Shown here piece by piece: positions 7,810-16,152 of a stretch of DNA of 64,000 bases; positions within the stretch are counted from its first letter, which is position 1, and each line of letters opens with the position of its first letter. The stretch is from assembly GCA_965221815.1 (NCBI GenBank), contig OZ244915.1, positions 124,001 to 188,000 of the forward strand, given 5' to 3'. The translations under genes were made by a program, and so were the position numbers. Under the pieces are notes generated by a model. The model worked only from the letters and a program-made list of their open reading frames with translations. It ran no database searches and was not told where the DNA came from. Source of the stretch: JAPOXR01 sp965221815. GTDB lineage: Bacteria; Pseudomonadota; Alphaproteobacteria; Rhodobacterales; Rhodobacteraceae.

Positions 7810-9270
7810 ATGATTGGCATGTCCCGTGAGAATTCATCCGTTTGGCGTCGTGGCCGAACCGCATCGGCTTTTACAGCTGCCCTGTTTTCCGCGACTGTCA
7901 TGGCCGCACCTGTTGCCTCGCATGACGGGTATGGTGATATTGTTGAAGAGGTCATTTCCGCAGTTGTCCGAATCACTGTTGAGGCCGAGCAACCGACAAA
8001 TCAGTCGTCGGGAAACGTCCCACAGGAATTCGAGGAATTCTTTGAGCGTTACATGCGCCCGCCTGACAATGGTCAACCGCGAATGGGACGATCAATCGGT
8101 TCCGGCTTCTTTATCGGTGATGAGGGTCATATCGTGACCAACGCGCATGTCGTGGAACCAGTGATTGACAATGAAGGATCAATTGAAGTCGAGATGTCCG
8201 ACTCCCAGACCTTTGAAGCTGAACTCGTCGGAGCGGATCCCAAAACCGACATTGCAGTCCTCAAAATTGATGCAGGTGATCAGGCGTTGCCGTCGCTGTC
8301 ATTCGGCGACAGCGAGACCATGCGCGTCGGTGATTTTGTCCTTGCCATTGGGAGCCCGCTCGGCCTTGATTATACAGTGACCTCGGGGATCGTGTCGGCG
8401 CGCAACCGGACACTGTCCGGCGGTTATGATGAATTTATCCAGACTGATGCCGCAATCAATTCCGGAAATTCGGGGGGTCCGCTTCTCAATCTGGACGGTG
8501 AAGTTATCGGCGTGAACACGCTCTATTTGAGTAATCGGCAAGGTGGTTCCTCCTCCGGTCTGAATTTTGCGATGGCTTCATCAGTGGTGAAAGATGTTGT
8601 TGATCAACTGGTTGAATACGGCACCACCCGCCGCGGCTGGCTAGGTATTGCCATGCAGTCGATGACTCCCGACATTGCCGAAGCCCTCGGTCTGGAATCA
8701 GCCGAAGGAGTTCTGGTTACGGATCTTCTCGAGGGTCCGGCGTCAGACGCAGGAATTGAGCTTGGAGACGTCATTACGGAATTCGATGGCAATGCGATCA
8801 GTGATAGCCGTGATCTTCTGCGACAGGTCGCGGCCGCGGGTGATGGCACCGAAGTCAGGGTCGAAGCCATTCGCAAGGGCGAGCGCGTCGACTTTTCGCT
8901 GGTGCTGGGTAGCCGGGAAGCTGTCGAAGGCCAGGAAATCCGTCCGGCTTCGCGCGTGGTGCCTCCGAAGGAAGGAAATGCCCTTGGTCTGGAACTGGGT
9001 GAACTTGATGCGCAGAAACGTCAATCCCTGAACCTCGATGATGACGCCATCGGTCTCGTCATTCTTGGCGTCGATGGGGGGTCCTCAGCAGCCGATAAGG
9101 GGTTGCGGAGAGATGATATTATCCTGGAGGTCAATTACGCCCCCTTGGAGACAATTGATCAATTGTCAGAAGCAATTTCAGAAGCCGAGATGTCGGGACG
9201 TAAATCAGTCTTGCTGTTGGTCGAACGAGGTGAACAGCGCTGGTATGTCGGGCTACCGATTGCCGGTTGA
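7810..9270 (+). CDS. Do-family periplasmic serine protease (DegP/MucD type)
   Basis: 486 residues. Envelope-stress protease and chaperone that degrades misfolded periplasmic proteins. An N-terminal signal peptide (about 1-37, ending VMAAPVAS) follows a strong AAAGGAG site. The trypsin-like domain shows the catalytic triad H113 (TNAHVV), D147 (KTDIAVLKI) and S221 (NSGNSGGPLL). Two PDZ domains follow (about 265-355 and 385-480). The gene is downstream of hflKC, so two protein-quality systems sit side by side. A strong inverted repeat lies just after the stop. I cannot separate degP, degQ and mucD orthologues by eye, so I give no symbol. Confidence 0.94.
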   Translation: MIGMSRENSSVWRRGRTASAFTAALFSATVMAAPVASHDGYGDIVEEVISAVVRITVEAEQPTNQSSGNVPQEFEEFFERYMRPPDNGQPRMGRSIGSGFFIGDEGHIVTNAHVVEPVIDNEGSIEVEMSDSQTFEAELVGADPKTDIAVLKIDAGDQALPSLSFGDSETMRVGDFVLAIGSPLGLDYTVTSGIVSARNRTLSGGYDEFIQTDAAINSGNSGGPLLNLDGEVIGVNTLYLSNRQGGSSSGLNFAMASSVVKDVVDQLVEYGTTRRGWLGIAMQSMTPDIAEALGLESAEGVLVTDLLEGPASDAGIELGDVITEFDGNAISDSRDLLRQVAAAGDGTEVRVEAIRKGERVDFSLVLGSREAVEGQEIRPASRVVPPKEGNALGLELGELDAQKRQSLNLDDDAIGLVILGVDGGSSAADKGLRRDDIILEVNYAPLETIDQLSEAISEAEMSGRKSVLLLVERGEQRWYVGLPIAG

Positions 9271-9281
9271 CGAATCTTTGG

Positions 9282-9309
9282 CCGCGCGATCAGTACACTG
9301 ATCGCGCGG
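9282..9309. terminator. Perfect 13-bp inverted repeat, probable terminator
   Basis: CCGCGCGATCAGT, two bases, then its exact reverse complement, 11 bases after the protease stop. No T tract follows, so it may act as an mRNA-stabilising hairpin rather than a classical terminator. Confidence 0.5.
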
Positions 9310-9857
9310 TATGTCAGTGGTGTATGAAAATCAATCCGAATGAGATCGAAGGAGGCAGGGAAACACACCTGCCGATTTGACAATCGCGTTGATCGGGGCA
9401 AGGGAGTCAGGAAATACGAGTGAGTCAGACGGATACGGGATGTCTTCGACCCGTCTGGGGAGCGGACGGACGACATTGTTCCGATTGTGAATTTGATCCG
9501 CAACAGTCTCTCCCATGCCACCTCTCTCCTGAATTTGTGACAAATGTTTTCCCACATGATCATGTTTACGGCGGTGGTTTCGTCCTCGAGGGTCACAAAG
9601 ACACCTGCTTTTGCGGTTTTGGATTGTTGACCGACGTGTATTCGTCTGTCAACAGCAACGATGGTGCTGCTGGGATTACCAGTCTGTGCGCGGGTGAAAA
9701 TTATTGGTTGGAAAACGAAATGATGGTTCGCATCGTGCTGCAATCCGGTTGACACTGGGGTAATGCATCAACTTTGTTATACGCACATTGGTAGCGCAAG
9801 CCTTCAGTCAGCGGTTGCAGTCGTTTATTCTGACAGCTTGGCGATACAGGAGAAGAC
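9310..9857. other. Gene-poor stretch before ferredoxin
   Basis: About 550 bases. A 110-codon frame (9420-9752, GTG start) is present but has no ribosome-binding site and no recognisable features. I do not call it. Confidence 0.45.
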
Positions 9858-10181
9858 ATGGTCAAGATAACGTATATTGAGTTTGGTGGACAGCACCACG
9901 AGATTGATGTGCCCAAGGGCCTGACCGTTATGGAAGGGGCGCGGGATAACAATATTCCCGGCATCGATGCAGATTGTGGGGGTTGTTGCGCATGTTCCAC
10001 CTGTCATGTCTATGTCGATGAATCCTGGGTCAATCGGCTACCGGAGAAGGATGTCATGGAAGAGGACATGCTTGACTTCGCTTTTGAACCGGATCCCGTT
10101 CGTTCGCGTCTCACCTGCCAACTCACTGTGACCGAGGAGCTTGAGGGTTTGATTGTCCAGATGCCCGAAAAACAGAATTGA
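9858..10181 (+). CDS. [2Fe-2S] ferredoxin, adrenodoxin/ISC type
   Basis: 107 residues. Electron carrier of the vertebrate/ISC-type ferredoxin class, used in iron-sulfur cluster assembly or with cytochrome P450 partners. The cluster ligands are C40, C46, C49 and C87, spaced C-x5-C-x2-C-x37-C (DADCGGCCACSTC ... RLTCQL), typical of this class. Two more cysteines (C43, C44) lie within the loop. The MVKITYIEFGG start and the C-terminal acidic region are normal. No isc genes are adjacent. xseA follows after ten bases, probably on the same transcript. Confidence 0.93.
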   Translation: MVKITYIEFGGQHHEIDVPKGLTVMEGARDNNIPGIDADCGGCCACSTCHVYVDESWVNRLPEKDVMEEDMLDFAFEPDPVRSRLTCQLTVTEELEGLIVQMPEKQN

Positions 10182-10191
10182 GTCTGTATCT

Positions 10192-11619
10192 GTGGCGATA
10201 GATCCAAAATTTTCAATTCCCGGAGGCAATGTCCCGGAATTTTCTGTTGCCGAGATTTCACAACATGTCAGAAACACCATAGAAACCAATTTTTCCCGCG
10301 TCAGCGTGCGCGGAGAGGCTTCCGGTGTTTCCGTGCCGCGTTCCGGTCATGTCTATCTCAAACTCGTCCAGGATCAACATCAGCTTGACGCCGTGATCTG
10401 GCGGGGGCGGGCCAGATCATTGGGAATCGTGCCGCAAGATGGCGTTGAATATCTCGCGACAGGCAAGCTGACGGCTTATTCCGGCAAGTCAAATTATCAG
10501 TTGAGCGTTGACAAGCTCGAGGCGGCGGGTGAAGGTGCCCTGCTTGCACGTCTTGAAAAGCTCAAAGCCGAGCTGCAGGCCGAGGGTTTGTTTGATGCCG
10601 AGCGCAAACAGGGTCTTCCGACCCTGCCAGCGGTCATCGGCGTCGTATCTTCGCCCGGAGGTGCAGTCATCCGGGATATCCTGCATGTCCTGCACGATCG
10701 ATTTCCGCGTCATGTGCTGTTGTGGCCGGTGGCGGTGCAGGGACCAAATTGTGCGGACGAGGTGGCAAGGGCCATTCGCGGATTCAATGCTCTCGATCCC
10801 AACGGTGTGATTCCCCGCCCGGATCTGTTGATCGTGGCGCGCGGTGGCGGCTCGGTTGAGGATTTGGCAGGGTTCAGTGACGGTATCGTCGTCAGAGCGG
10901 CTGCGCTGAGTTCCATTCCGCTGATTTCCGCCGTCGGGCATGAAACCGATACGCCGCTTATCGATCTTGCCGCTGACCAGCGTGCACCGACCCCCTCGGT
11001 TGCCGCTGAGAAGGCTGTCCCGGCACGCCGCGTTCTCGCAACACGATTGTCGAGCCTCGGGGCGCGATTGACGGCATCCTTGACCGGCAAGACAGAGAAC
11101 CGCCGGCAACGGCTACGGGATTTGGCCAGAGGTCTGCCACGACTGGAAACCCTCTTTGCTTTTCCTGTCCAGAGACTTGATTACGCGGCCCAAAGCCTCA
11201 CATCAAACATGCGCAACCGATGTCAGGAAAACGAGCTTCGGTTGACCAGATTGACTGCAAGGCTTCGTCAACCCGAGATCATTGCAGCCTCCCAGAAACG
11301 TTATGCGGCATTGGCCGGGCGCCACCATCTGCGGTTGGTCAAACAATCTGTCCAATCGGCGCAGATGCGAATGACGAGAGTCGGCGACAAATTACCCACC
11401 GCCGGTCATGGGTTGGGACTTGTCCGGCGGCAAAGGCTGGCCGAGATGGAGAGACTCTTGGAATCCCTGGGTTATGCGCAAACCCTCAAACGCGGTTATG
11501 CCGTCATCAAGAGTGATGACAGATTGATTGATTCATCGAGACGTGCACGGCAGCAAACGCACCTTGCGATCGAGTTTTTCGATGGTCGGGTCAATGTTGA
11601 TGTCATCCATGATGACTGA
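10192..11619 (+). CDS. xseA: Exodeoxyribonuclease VII large subunit
   Basis: About 475 residues. With XseB it degrades single-stranded DNA to oligonucleotides. The N-terminal OB-fold (EFSVAEISQHVRNTIETNF) is followed by the catalytic domain with GVVSSPGGAVIRDILHVL, RGGGSVEDLAGF and SAVGHETDTPLIDLAADQRAPTPSVAAE. A coiled-coil C-terminal region follows. I choose GTG at 10192, ten bases after the ferredoxin stop, because the frame upstream overlaps that gene and lacks family similarity. A TTG at 10153 is the other option. xseB is not in the window. Confidence 0.95.
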   Translation: MAIDPKFSIPGGNVPEFSVAEISQHVRNTIETNFSRVSVRGEASGVSVPRSGHVYLKLVQDQHQLDAVIWRGRARSLGIVPQDGVEYLATGKLTAYSGKSNYQLSVDKLEAAGEGALLARLEKLKAELQAEGLFDAERKQGLPTLPAVIGVVSSPGGAVIRDILHVLHDRFPRHVLLWPVAVQGPNCADEVARAIRGFNALDPNGVIPRPDLLIVARGGGSVEDLAGFSDGIVVRAAALSSIPLISAVGHETDTPLIDLAADQRAPTPSVAAEKAVPARRVLATRLSSLGARLTASLTGKTENRRQRLRDLARGLPRLETLFAFPVQRLDYAAQSLTSNMRNRCQENELRLTRLTARLRQPEIIAASQKRYAALAGRHHLRLVKQSVQSAQMRMTRVGDKLPTAGHGLGLVRRQRLAEMERLLESLGYAQTLKRGYAVIKSDDRLIDSSRRARQQTHLAIEFFDGRVNVDVIHDD

Positions 11620-11677
11620 GGTGGATCGCATATTCCCGTTGTCTCATGTGGTTTCCTGATCCCGAGCGCTTCGACCG

Positions 11678-12652
11678 ATGAGCTTTTTCAACAAACTGAG
11701 GGAGCGGTTGTTCAAATCCTCATCGCGGCTCGATCAGGGAATTGACGACCTGATGGAAGATGGCGGTGAAAAGGCAGAACTCTCGACTGGTCTAGTCGGA
11801 ATTCTGGCCGGCAAGGCTCCAGGGCGCCGGCTCGACGATGCCATGCTTGAAGAACTCGAAGATCTGCTTGTCGCATCGGATATGGGGCTGGATTTGGCTT
11901 CCCGGGTCACTGCAAATGTCGCGAGCGACCGTTTCGGTGACAAGGTCACATCGCATCAGGTGAAGACCTTAATCTCGAAAGAGATCGTACAAATATTGGA
12001 ACCATCTGCACGACCATTGCCGATCTACTCGGAAAAACCACAGGTCATTCTTGTCGTTGGAGTGAACGGTTCCGGCAAAACAACGACAATCGGTAAACTC
12101 GCCAGCCAATTCCAGGAGGCTGGAAAACAGGTGATGATTGCCGCTGGCGATACGTTTCGTGCAGCAGCTGTCGATCAACTCAAGATCTGGGGCGACCGGG
12201 CGGGTGTCCCGGTCTTGACCACCAAGCCTGGTGGTGATCCGGCGGCGCTAGCCTATTCTTCGATCGAACGTGCGGTTGAAGACCGGACCGATCTCTTGAT
12301 GATCGATACCGCGGGGCGACTGCAGAACCGCAAGGATCTCATGGACGAGCTCGCTCGGATTGTCCGCGTGATCCGCAAAAAGGATCCACATGCGCCTCAC
12401 AATACACTCCTGGTATTGGATGCGACAACTGGTCAGAATGCCATTTCACAGGTGGAGATTTTCAGCGAGATTGCTGATGTGACAGGCCTTGTGATGACCA
12501 AGCTGGATGGCACGGCCAAGGGAGGAATTCTCGTGGCCCTGGCAGCCAAGTTCGGTCTGCCCATCCACGCCATCGGCGTCGGCGAACAGATCGACGATTT
12601 ATCCCCATTTGATCCGGAGGAATTTGCGCGCGCTTTGACAGGGCTGGATTAG
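11678..12652 (+). CDS. ftsY: Signal recognition particle receptor FtsY
   Basis: 324 residues. GTPase that docks ribosome-SRP complexes at the inner membrane. A four-helix N domain (about 1-100) precedes the G domain. G1 is GVNGSGKTTTIGKLA, followed by GDTFRAAAVDQL, DTAGR and TKLDGTAKGG, then the C-terminal GVGEQIDDLSPFDPEEFARAL. It lacks the long acidic A domain of the E. coli protein, as is common in alphaproteobacteria. It lies 58 bases after xseA. The yciB gene begins about 115 bases downstream. Confidence 0.96.
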   Translation: MSFFNKLRERLFKSSSRLDQGIDDLMEDGGEKAELSTGLVGILAGKAPGRRLDDAMLEELEDLLVASDMGLDLASRVTANVASDRFGDKVTSHQVKTLISKEIVQILEPSARPLPIYSEKPQVILVVGVNGSGKTTTIGKLASQFQEAGKQVMIAAGDTFRAAAVDQLKIWGDRAGVPVLTTKPGGDPAALAYSSIERAVEDRTDLLMIDTAGRLQNRKDLMDELARIVRVIRKKDPHAPHNTLLVLDATTGQNAISQVEIFSEIADVTGLVMTKLDGTAKGGILVALAAKFGLPIHAIGVGEQIDDLSPFDPEEFARALTGLD

Positions 12653-12767
12653 GGCCATGGTGATGCCCATGTGAATTCACCGGGCCCATCAAATTGTTGC
12701 TACGGTCCGGATTGACTGCCAATGGGTGCGTGTTAGTCAGCGTCAAGGTTACAGGTGGAATATTGCC

Positions 12768-13394
12768 ATGTCCGAGCGTGAGATTTCAAAGTTGCTGAAG
12801 TTCCTGTTGGAATTTGGCCCGGTCCTCGTATTTTTTGTGGGTTATTTGTGGCTCCGGGACGAATCCTTCACCATCTATGGCGTTGAATATGCCGGATTTA
12901 TCGTGGTGACGGCGCTGTTTGTCCCGCTTTGTGTCATTGCCATGGCGGCAAGCTGGCGGTTGACCGGACAGATCGCAAAGATGCAGGCGGTCACCACGGT
13001 GCTTGTCGTGGTGTTCGGGTTTCTCACCGTCTGGTTCAACGATGAGCGATTCTTCAAAATCAAACCGACATTGATTTATCTGCTCTTTGCCGCAATTCTG
13101 GTTGCCGGACTGCTGCGAAAACGCTCGGCATTGCAGTATGTCCTGGAAGATGCTCTGCCGTTCAAAACGAGGGCAGGCTGGTTGATGATGACACGCCATA
13201 CGGTGTTCTTTTGTCTGGCGCTGGCCGCGGTGAATGAATTGATTTGGCGTCACTTTTCGACCGATATCTGGGTATCATTCAAAACATTCGGATTGCCAGT
13301 CCTCACCATGGTATTTTTTGTCGCAGACACCTATTTCGTCATGAACTCTCAGGAAGAAAAAACCGCGTCTTCGCAAGAGTCTTCGGAAGTCTGA
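12768..13394 (+). CDS. yciB: YciB/IspZ-family inner-membrane protein (septation protein A)
   Basis: About 208 residues with five to six predicted membrane segments. The N-terminal signature KFLLEFGPVLVFFVGYLW and the motifs FGFLTVWFNDERFFKIKPTL and AVNELIWRHFSTDIWVSFK define the YciB family, which is implicated in cell-envelope integrity and septation. ATG 12768 is chosen because AGGTGGA precedes it at a good distance. The longer frame to 12726 starts with GTG and adds a non-conserved tail. The ftsY-yciB neighbourhood is usual in alphaproteobacteria. Confidence 0.92.
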   Translation: MSEREISKLLKFLLEFGPVLVFFVGYLWLRDESFTIYGVEYAGFIVVTALFVPLCVIAMAASWRLTGQIAKMQAVTTVLVVVFGFLTVWFNDERFFKIKPTLIYLLFAAILVAGLLRKRSALQYVLEDALPFKTRAGWLMMTRHTVFFCLALAAVNELIWRHFSTDIWVSFKTFGLPVLTMVFFVADTYFVMNSQEEKTASSQESSEV

Positions 13395-13449
13395 CGGAGC
13401 TAACGGGAAATACGTTTTGGGGATCCGGCATACCTGTTGGCCACAGCAG

Positions 13450-14001
13450 TCACGGTTGAACCAGCCCCAGAGTTTCAGCAACAGTGTCAGCCTTCGCCGC
13501 AATCGCCCAGCGATGGTCGACTTTATCAGGACACTCAATCCCGGGCGAATGCCCCACGGCCTGATGTCCGAGTTGAACGATCGCGTGGTTGATCCGCGCC
13601 AGGACATCGTCTGTCAGAAGAGACATGGTGTTCGCCAATGTCGCCGCAGACATGGGGGATGGATCCAGGACATGCGACAGACCGGCCAGACTCCGCAGGT
13701 CCCGGTGGTTGGAGGCCAGATTCGCCAGCCGGTCAAAGTCGATGTCCAGACCCGGCTTCATCACAGCAAACACCAGGATTTGCCAGACGTCCATGCCCGG
13801 CCGGCCATTCGCACCGTTGACCCGTTCGCTGTGACTCTTCCGAATGAGATCCAGACCCTCATTCCGGGTCTCGGCGTCACACCACAGCGCCTGCAAGGCA
13901 TCACAGAGCACCTCGGTATCGTCCCGGGACTTGGGGTTGAAGGTGAGATTCTCGATCGGGATGGCACCCAGAGGGGGTTACGGATTCAAGGTCTGTCGCA
14001 T
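13450..14001 (-). pseudogene. ISNCY-type transposase remnant
   Basis: From the ATG at 14001 the frame starts MRQTLNP, then a stop (TAA) where the family has Gln. It continues PIENLTFNPKSRDDTEVL...LWCDAETRNEGLDLI, then GRPGMDVWQILVFAVMK and LDIDFDRLANLASNHRDLRSLAG. These match the N-terminal region of ISNCY-family transposases as I remember them. The frame ends at 13450 after about 184 codons, well short of a full transposase. The DDE core is absent, so the copy is dead by both an early stop and truncation. No terminal repeats were found around it. Confidence 0.7.
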
Positions 14002-14191
14002 AAGGTTCCCCCAGTGGTCTCTCTCGGTGCGTGAGAGACGCTCCGGTTGGTGAAGATTTGCAGATTTCGTACAAATCTTGTGTCATAATGGCAGAATTGT
14101 ACCTGATATCGCGAATCTTCGCCAGCAAAAATGCAAGAATAAAGTGCGTTTTTTCAAGATCTTAACAGAGAATTTCGGGTTTTTTAACAGA

Positions 14192-14227
14192 CACTACATA
14201 TGAGAAGCCCGCGTCTCATATGTAGTG
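14192..14227. repeat. Perfect 14-bp hairpin at left edge of the cassette
   Basis: CACTACATATGAGA, 8-base loop, then its exact reverse complement. The right arm is also part of the left terminal repeat of the cassette at 14211-15829. Confidence 0.8.
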
Positions 14228-14237
14228 AGCAGGTACA
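14211..14237 (+). repeat. Left terminal inverted repeat of cassette
   Basis: 27 bases starting GCGTCTCATATG. It is the inverted copy of 15803-15829 with three mismatches in the middle. Confidence 0.8.
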
Positions 14238-14293
14238 GTCCTCATCGATGCGATCCGTGAGATCATGCACCAGACGGGTCCTGCCGGCCGTGG

Positions 14294-15088
14294 TCAGGAC
14301 CGGGCCGGGATCATTCCGCGGTGGCGGTGTTGCCGGGATCGAGGGGGGTTGGACAGCAGGTCGCCGGTCCGTTGCGGTTTGCCGTTGCGGTCGCATTCGC
14401 TGCGCCGGTCGGTGGTGACGGTGATGTTGACCCAGCGGCCGCAGTTCACCTTGCCGTTGCTGGTGATGACTGCATGCTTGACAACAGCGGACCCCGACAC
14501 TTCGGCACCTGAATAAAGGCGCGAGCCGATGACTTTTGCGGTGCCGGAAACGGAAACCTGCGACCCACCCATAAATGTCTCCGAATCCCGCACGATGGCA
14601 TGGCCCTCGATCACCTCGTTGCGGAGGCGCGAGTTGATGACCCTGGCGTTATCCATGATCCTCATTGCACCGGAATTGCCAGAGATTTCGGAACCGATGA
14701 CTTTCGCGTTGTAAGAGATCAACCCGCCCCTGACGATGGAGTTGACGATTTCCGCATTGGCGCGGATTGCGAGATTCTCCCAATGCCCGGCAATGATTGA
14801 ATTACGAATTGTTGCCGCCCCGCCCCCAATGTCGCCGCCGGTAATGGTGGAATTGATAATTCTCGGCTCTCCAGAGATGTGGACCGATCCGCAGACCCGT
14901 GACTCCGAGTCGATGTAGGCCGTTGGCTGCATGAAGGTGTTGGTGCCGTCGGTTGGGCAGACCATGCCGCCGCCGTTTGGCCAAGGCCCGATGAAAGCAT
15001 CCCAGGCCGGATTCCAGAACGCCGCCGCCGGGCCGGCCATGGCGAGCGCCACCAGCGCGGCGGCCAGCAGTGGCATCAATTGGGTCAT
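14294..15088 (-). CDS. Secreted beta-helix-like repeat protein
   Basis: 264 residues. ATG at 15088 follows an AAGGAG site, and the first about 23 residues are a signal peptide (LLAAALVALAMAGPAAA). The mature protein is made of short, regular turns such as ARVINSRLRNEVIEGHAIV and GTAKVIGSRLYSGAEVSGSAVV. Here small or Asn residues alternate with I/V at a period near 18 residues, from about residue 60 to 215. This periodicity is what parallel or left-handed beta-helix (hexapeptide-like) folds show. The C-terminal about 30 residues are basic and Pro/Arg-rich. It is the second gene of a two-gene unit, 30 bases after the lipoprotein-like gene, inside the inverted-repeat cassette. I do not recognise a named family. 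A surface or adhesive role is an inference. Confidence 0.72.
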   Translation of the reverse strand: MTQLMPLLAAALVALAMAGPAAAFWNPAWDAFIGPWPNGGGMVCPTDGTNTFMQPTAYIDSESRVCGSVHISGEPRIINSTITGGDIGGGAATIRNSIIAGHWENLAIRANAEIVNSIVRGGLISYNAKVIGSEISGNSGAMRIMDNARVINSRLRNEVIEGHAIVRDSETFMGGSQVSVSGTAKVIGSRLYSGAEVSGSAVVKHAVITSNGKVNCGRWVNITVTTDRRSECDRNGKPQRTGDLLSNPPRSRQHRHRGMIPARS

Positions 15089-15118
15089 GGTGGGTCTCCT
15101 TGCCAAACTGACCCGCTA

Positions 15119-15731
15119 CTATGGCGTTTCGCAGGTCGGTCTTGTTATAGATTTGTTGGTCAGGGGTGGAGTCCAAGGCGGCATGCGCCAGATCTGGCCA
15201 TCCGCGCAGCGGGTGATGCACTCTTGCCCGACTGACTCTTCGTTGCGATAGCAGTTGTTGTCGAACCCATGACGGAAGCCGGGATCGTAACGTGTCACTG
15301 TGCTGGGTTCTCCGCTGCTGCCGCAGTTCCTCGTCGCCCAATGATCGTCATCTTTCCGGGTGAAGGTGCGGGTTGTGGAGGTGCCATTCATGGGTGTGTA
15401 TGTCACTGTCAGTGTGGCAGCAGGACTGGTATTCCTGCAGCTGTCGATGGCGGCATCAACTTGAAGAAACGGCAGGGCGCGAACCGAGGCTTCGGCTGTG
15501 GCGCGATTGAAGCTGTTTTCGGGGATGACGCCTTGACTGTTTTGGAATACCAATGAAACGGTCCGGGATGGCCAGACCATGAAGCAGGGATTGTCCCCGT
15601 TCATGCCGCAGGTGGCCGGGATGGTGCCGACGGTGGTGATGGTGCCTTTGAGGGCGCAGCCGGGCACCCCCAAAAAGAGAGCCAAAAGGCCCGCCCAAAA
15701 GGTACAGGGGGGTTGTCAGGAAGCCTTTCAT
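15119..15731 (-). CDS. Lipoprotein-like exported protein, frameshifted near its start
   Basis: The main frame runs from 15685 (TTG) to 15119 and encodes about 188 residues with several cysteines (for example ATCGMNGDNPCF, NNCYRNEE, CITRCADG). No family is recognised. The natural start is probably ATG at 15731, which has AAAGGA upstream, but that frame must shift at a run of six G on the plus strand (15707-15712). With one base fewer the product would begin MKGFLTTPCTFWAGLLALFLG, followed by VPGC. That is a lipoprotein signal peptide with its lipid-attachment Cys. So either the run is a real frameshift (possibly a slippage switch) or a sequencing error. First gene of the cassette operon, behind the promoter at 15768-15797. 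Confidence 0.55.
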
Positions 15732-15767
15732 TCCATGGATCCTTTCCGTCTGGTGTTCACGGCCCGC

Positions 15768-15797
15768 ACTATAGGGAGGGACGGCCCTGGCCATCAA
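15768..15797 (-). promoter_or_regulatory. Sigma-70-like promoter of the cassette operon
   Basis: On the minus strand TTGATG (15797-15792), an 18-base spacer and TATAGT (15773-15768), about 37 bases before the ATG at 15731. It lies inside the right terminal repeat, so the cassette carries its own promoter. Confidence 0.5.
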
Positions 15798-15802
15798 GCC
15801 CT

Positions 15803-15829
15803 TGTACCTGCTCTCACCATATGAGACGC
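15803..15829 (-). repeat. Right terminal inverted repeat of cassette
   Basis: 27 bases, an inverted copy of 14211-14237 with 24 identities. It ends CATATGAGACGC. Confidence 0.8.
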
Positions 15830-16152
15830 AGGCCACTCATGGGTTTGCAGCGATTCGCAGTGATTCGAGATATTCGTTTGGCGTCTGATCATCACGTGCG
15901 TCATGGGGCTGCTATCCTTTCGACAGCACCGTTCATTCTCACGCCTTCTGGTGTGTCCCGCGCCCGTTTATGCTCCATCAAGCGTCGCAGGAGCGGATGT
16001 GTCAATTTTGCAATGGAGAGTTGCTGCGCTGTTCAGATACGTGCGCAGGATAGTTTGGGTGTGTGTGAGAACAAGAACATGTTGTGCCGCTTCTGATTTC
16101 TTTGGAACTTCCAGTCCAGATCGGGAGAGTTCATCGACCGATCACATTTCGG
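15830..16152. other. Intergenic region between cassette and GST gene
   Basis: About 320 bases without a supported gene or RNA. It lies downstream of the minus-strand GST gene and upstream of the cassette operon. Confidence 0.5.

Larger units (their letters stand above)
14211..15829 (-). mobile_element. Inverted-repeat-bounded cassette without transposase
   Basis: The ends 14211-14237 and 15803-15829 are inverted copies of each other with 24 of 27 bases identical. Outermost is GCGTCTCATATG, innermost GAGCAGGTACA. Between them lie only two minus-strand genes for exported proteins and a promoter-like sequence. There is no transposase or integrase frame. This looks like a non-autonomous transposon or cargo cassette. 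No clear target-site duplication is seen outside the repeats. A remnant of an unrelated transposase lies just to the left. Confidence 0.65.

Noticed and set aside
9420..9752. 110-codon frame between the protease and ferredoxin
   Set aside because: No ribosome-binding site, signal peptide or recognisable family.
15767..15778. Twelve bases identical to part of the phage T7 promoter
   Set aside because: The match lacks the upstream half of the T7 promoter. On the other strand it is simply the -10 region of the cassette promoter.
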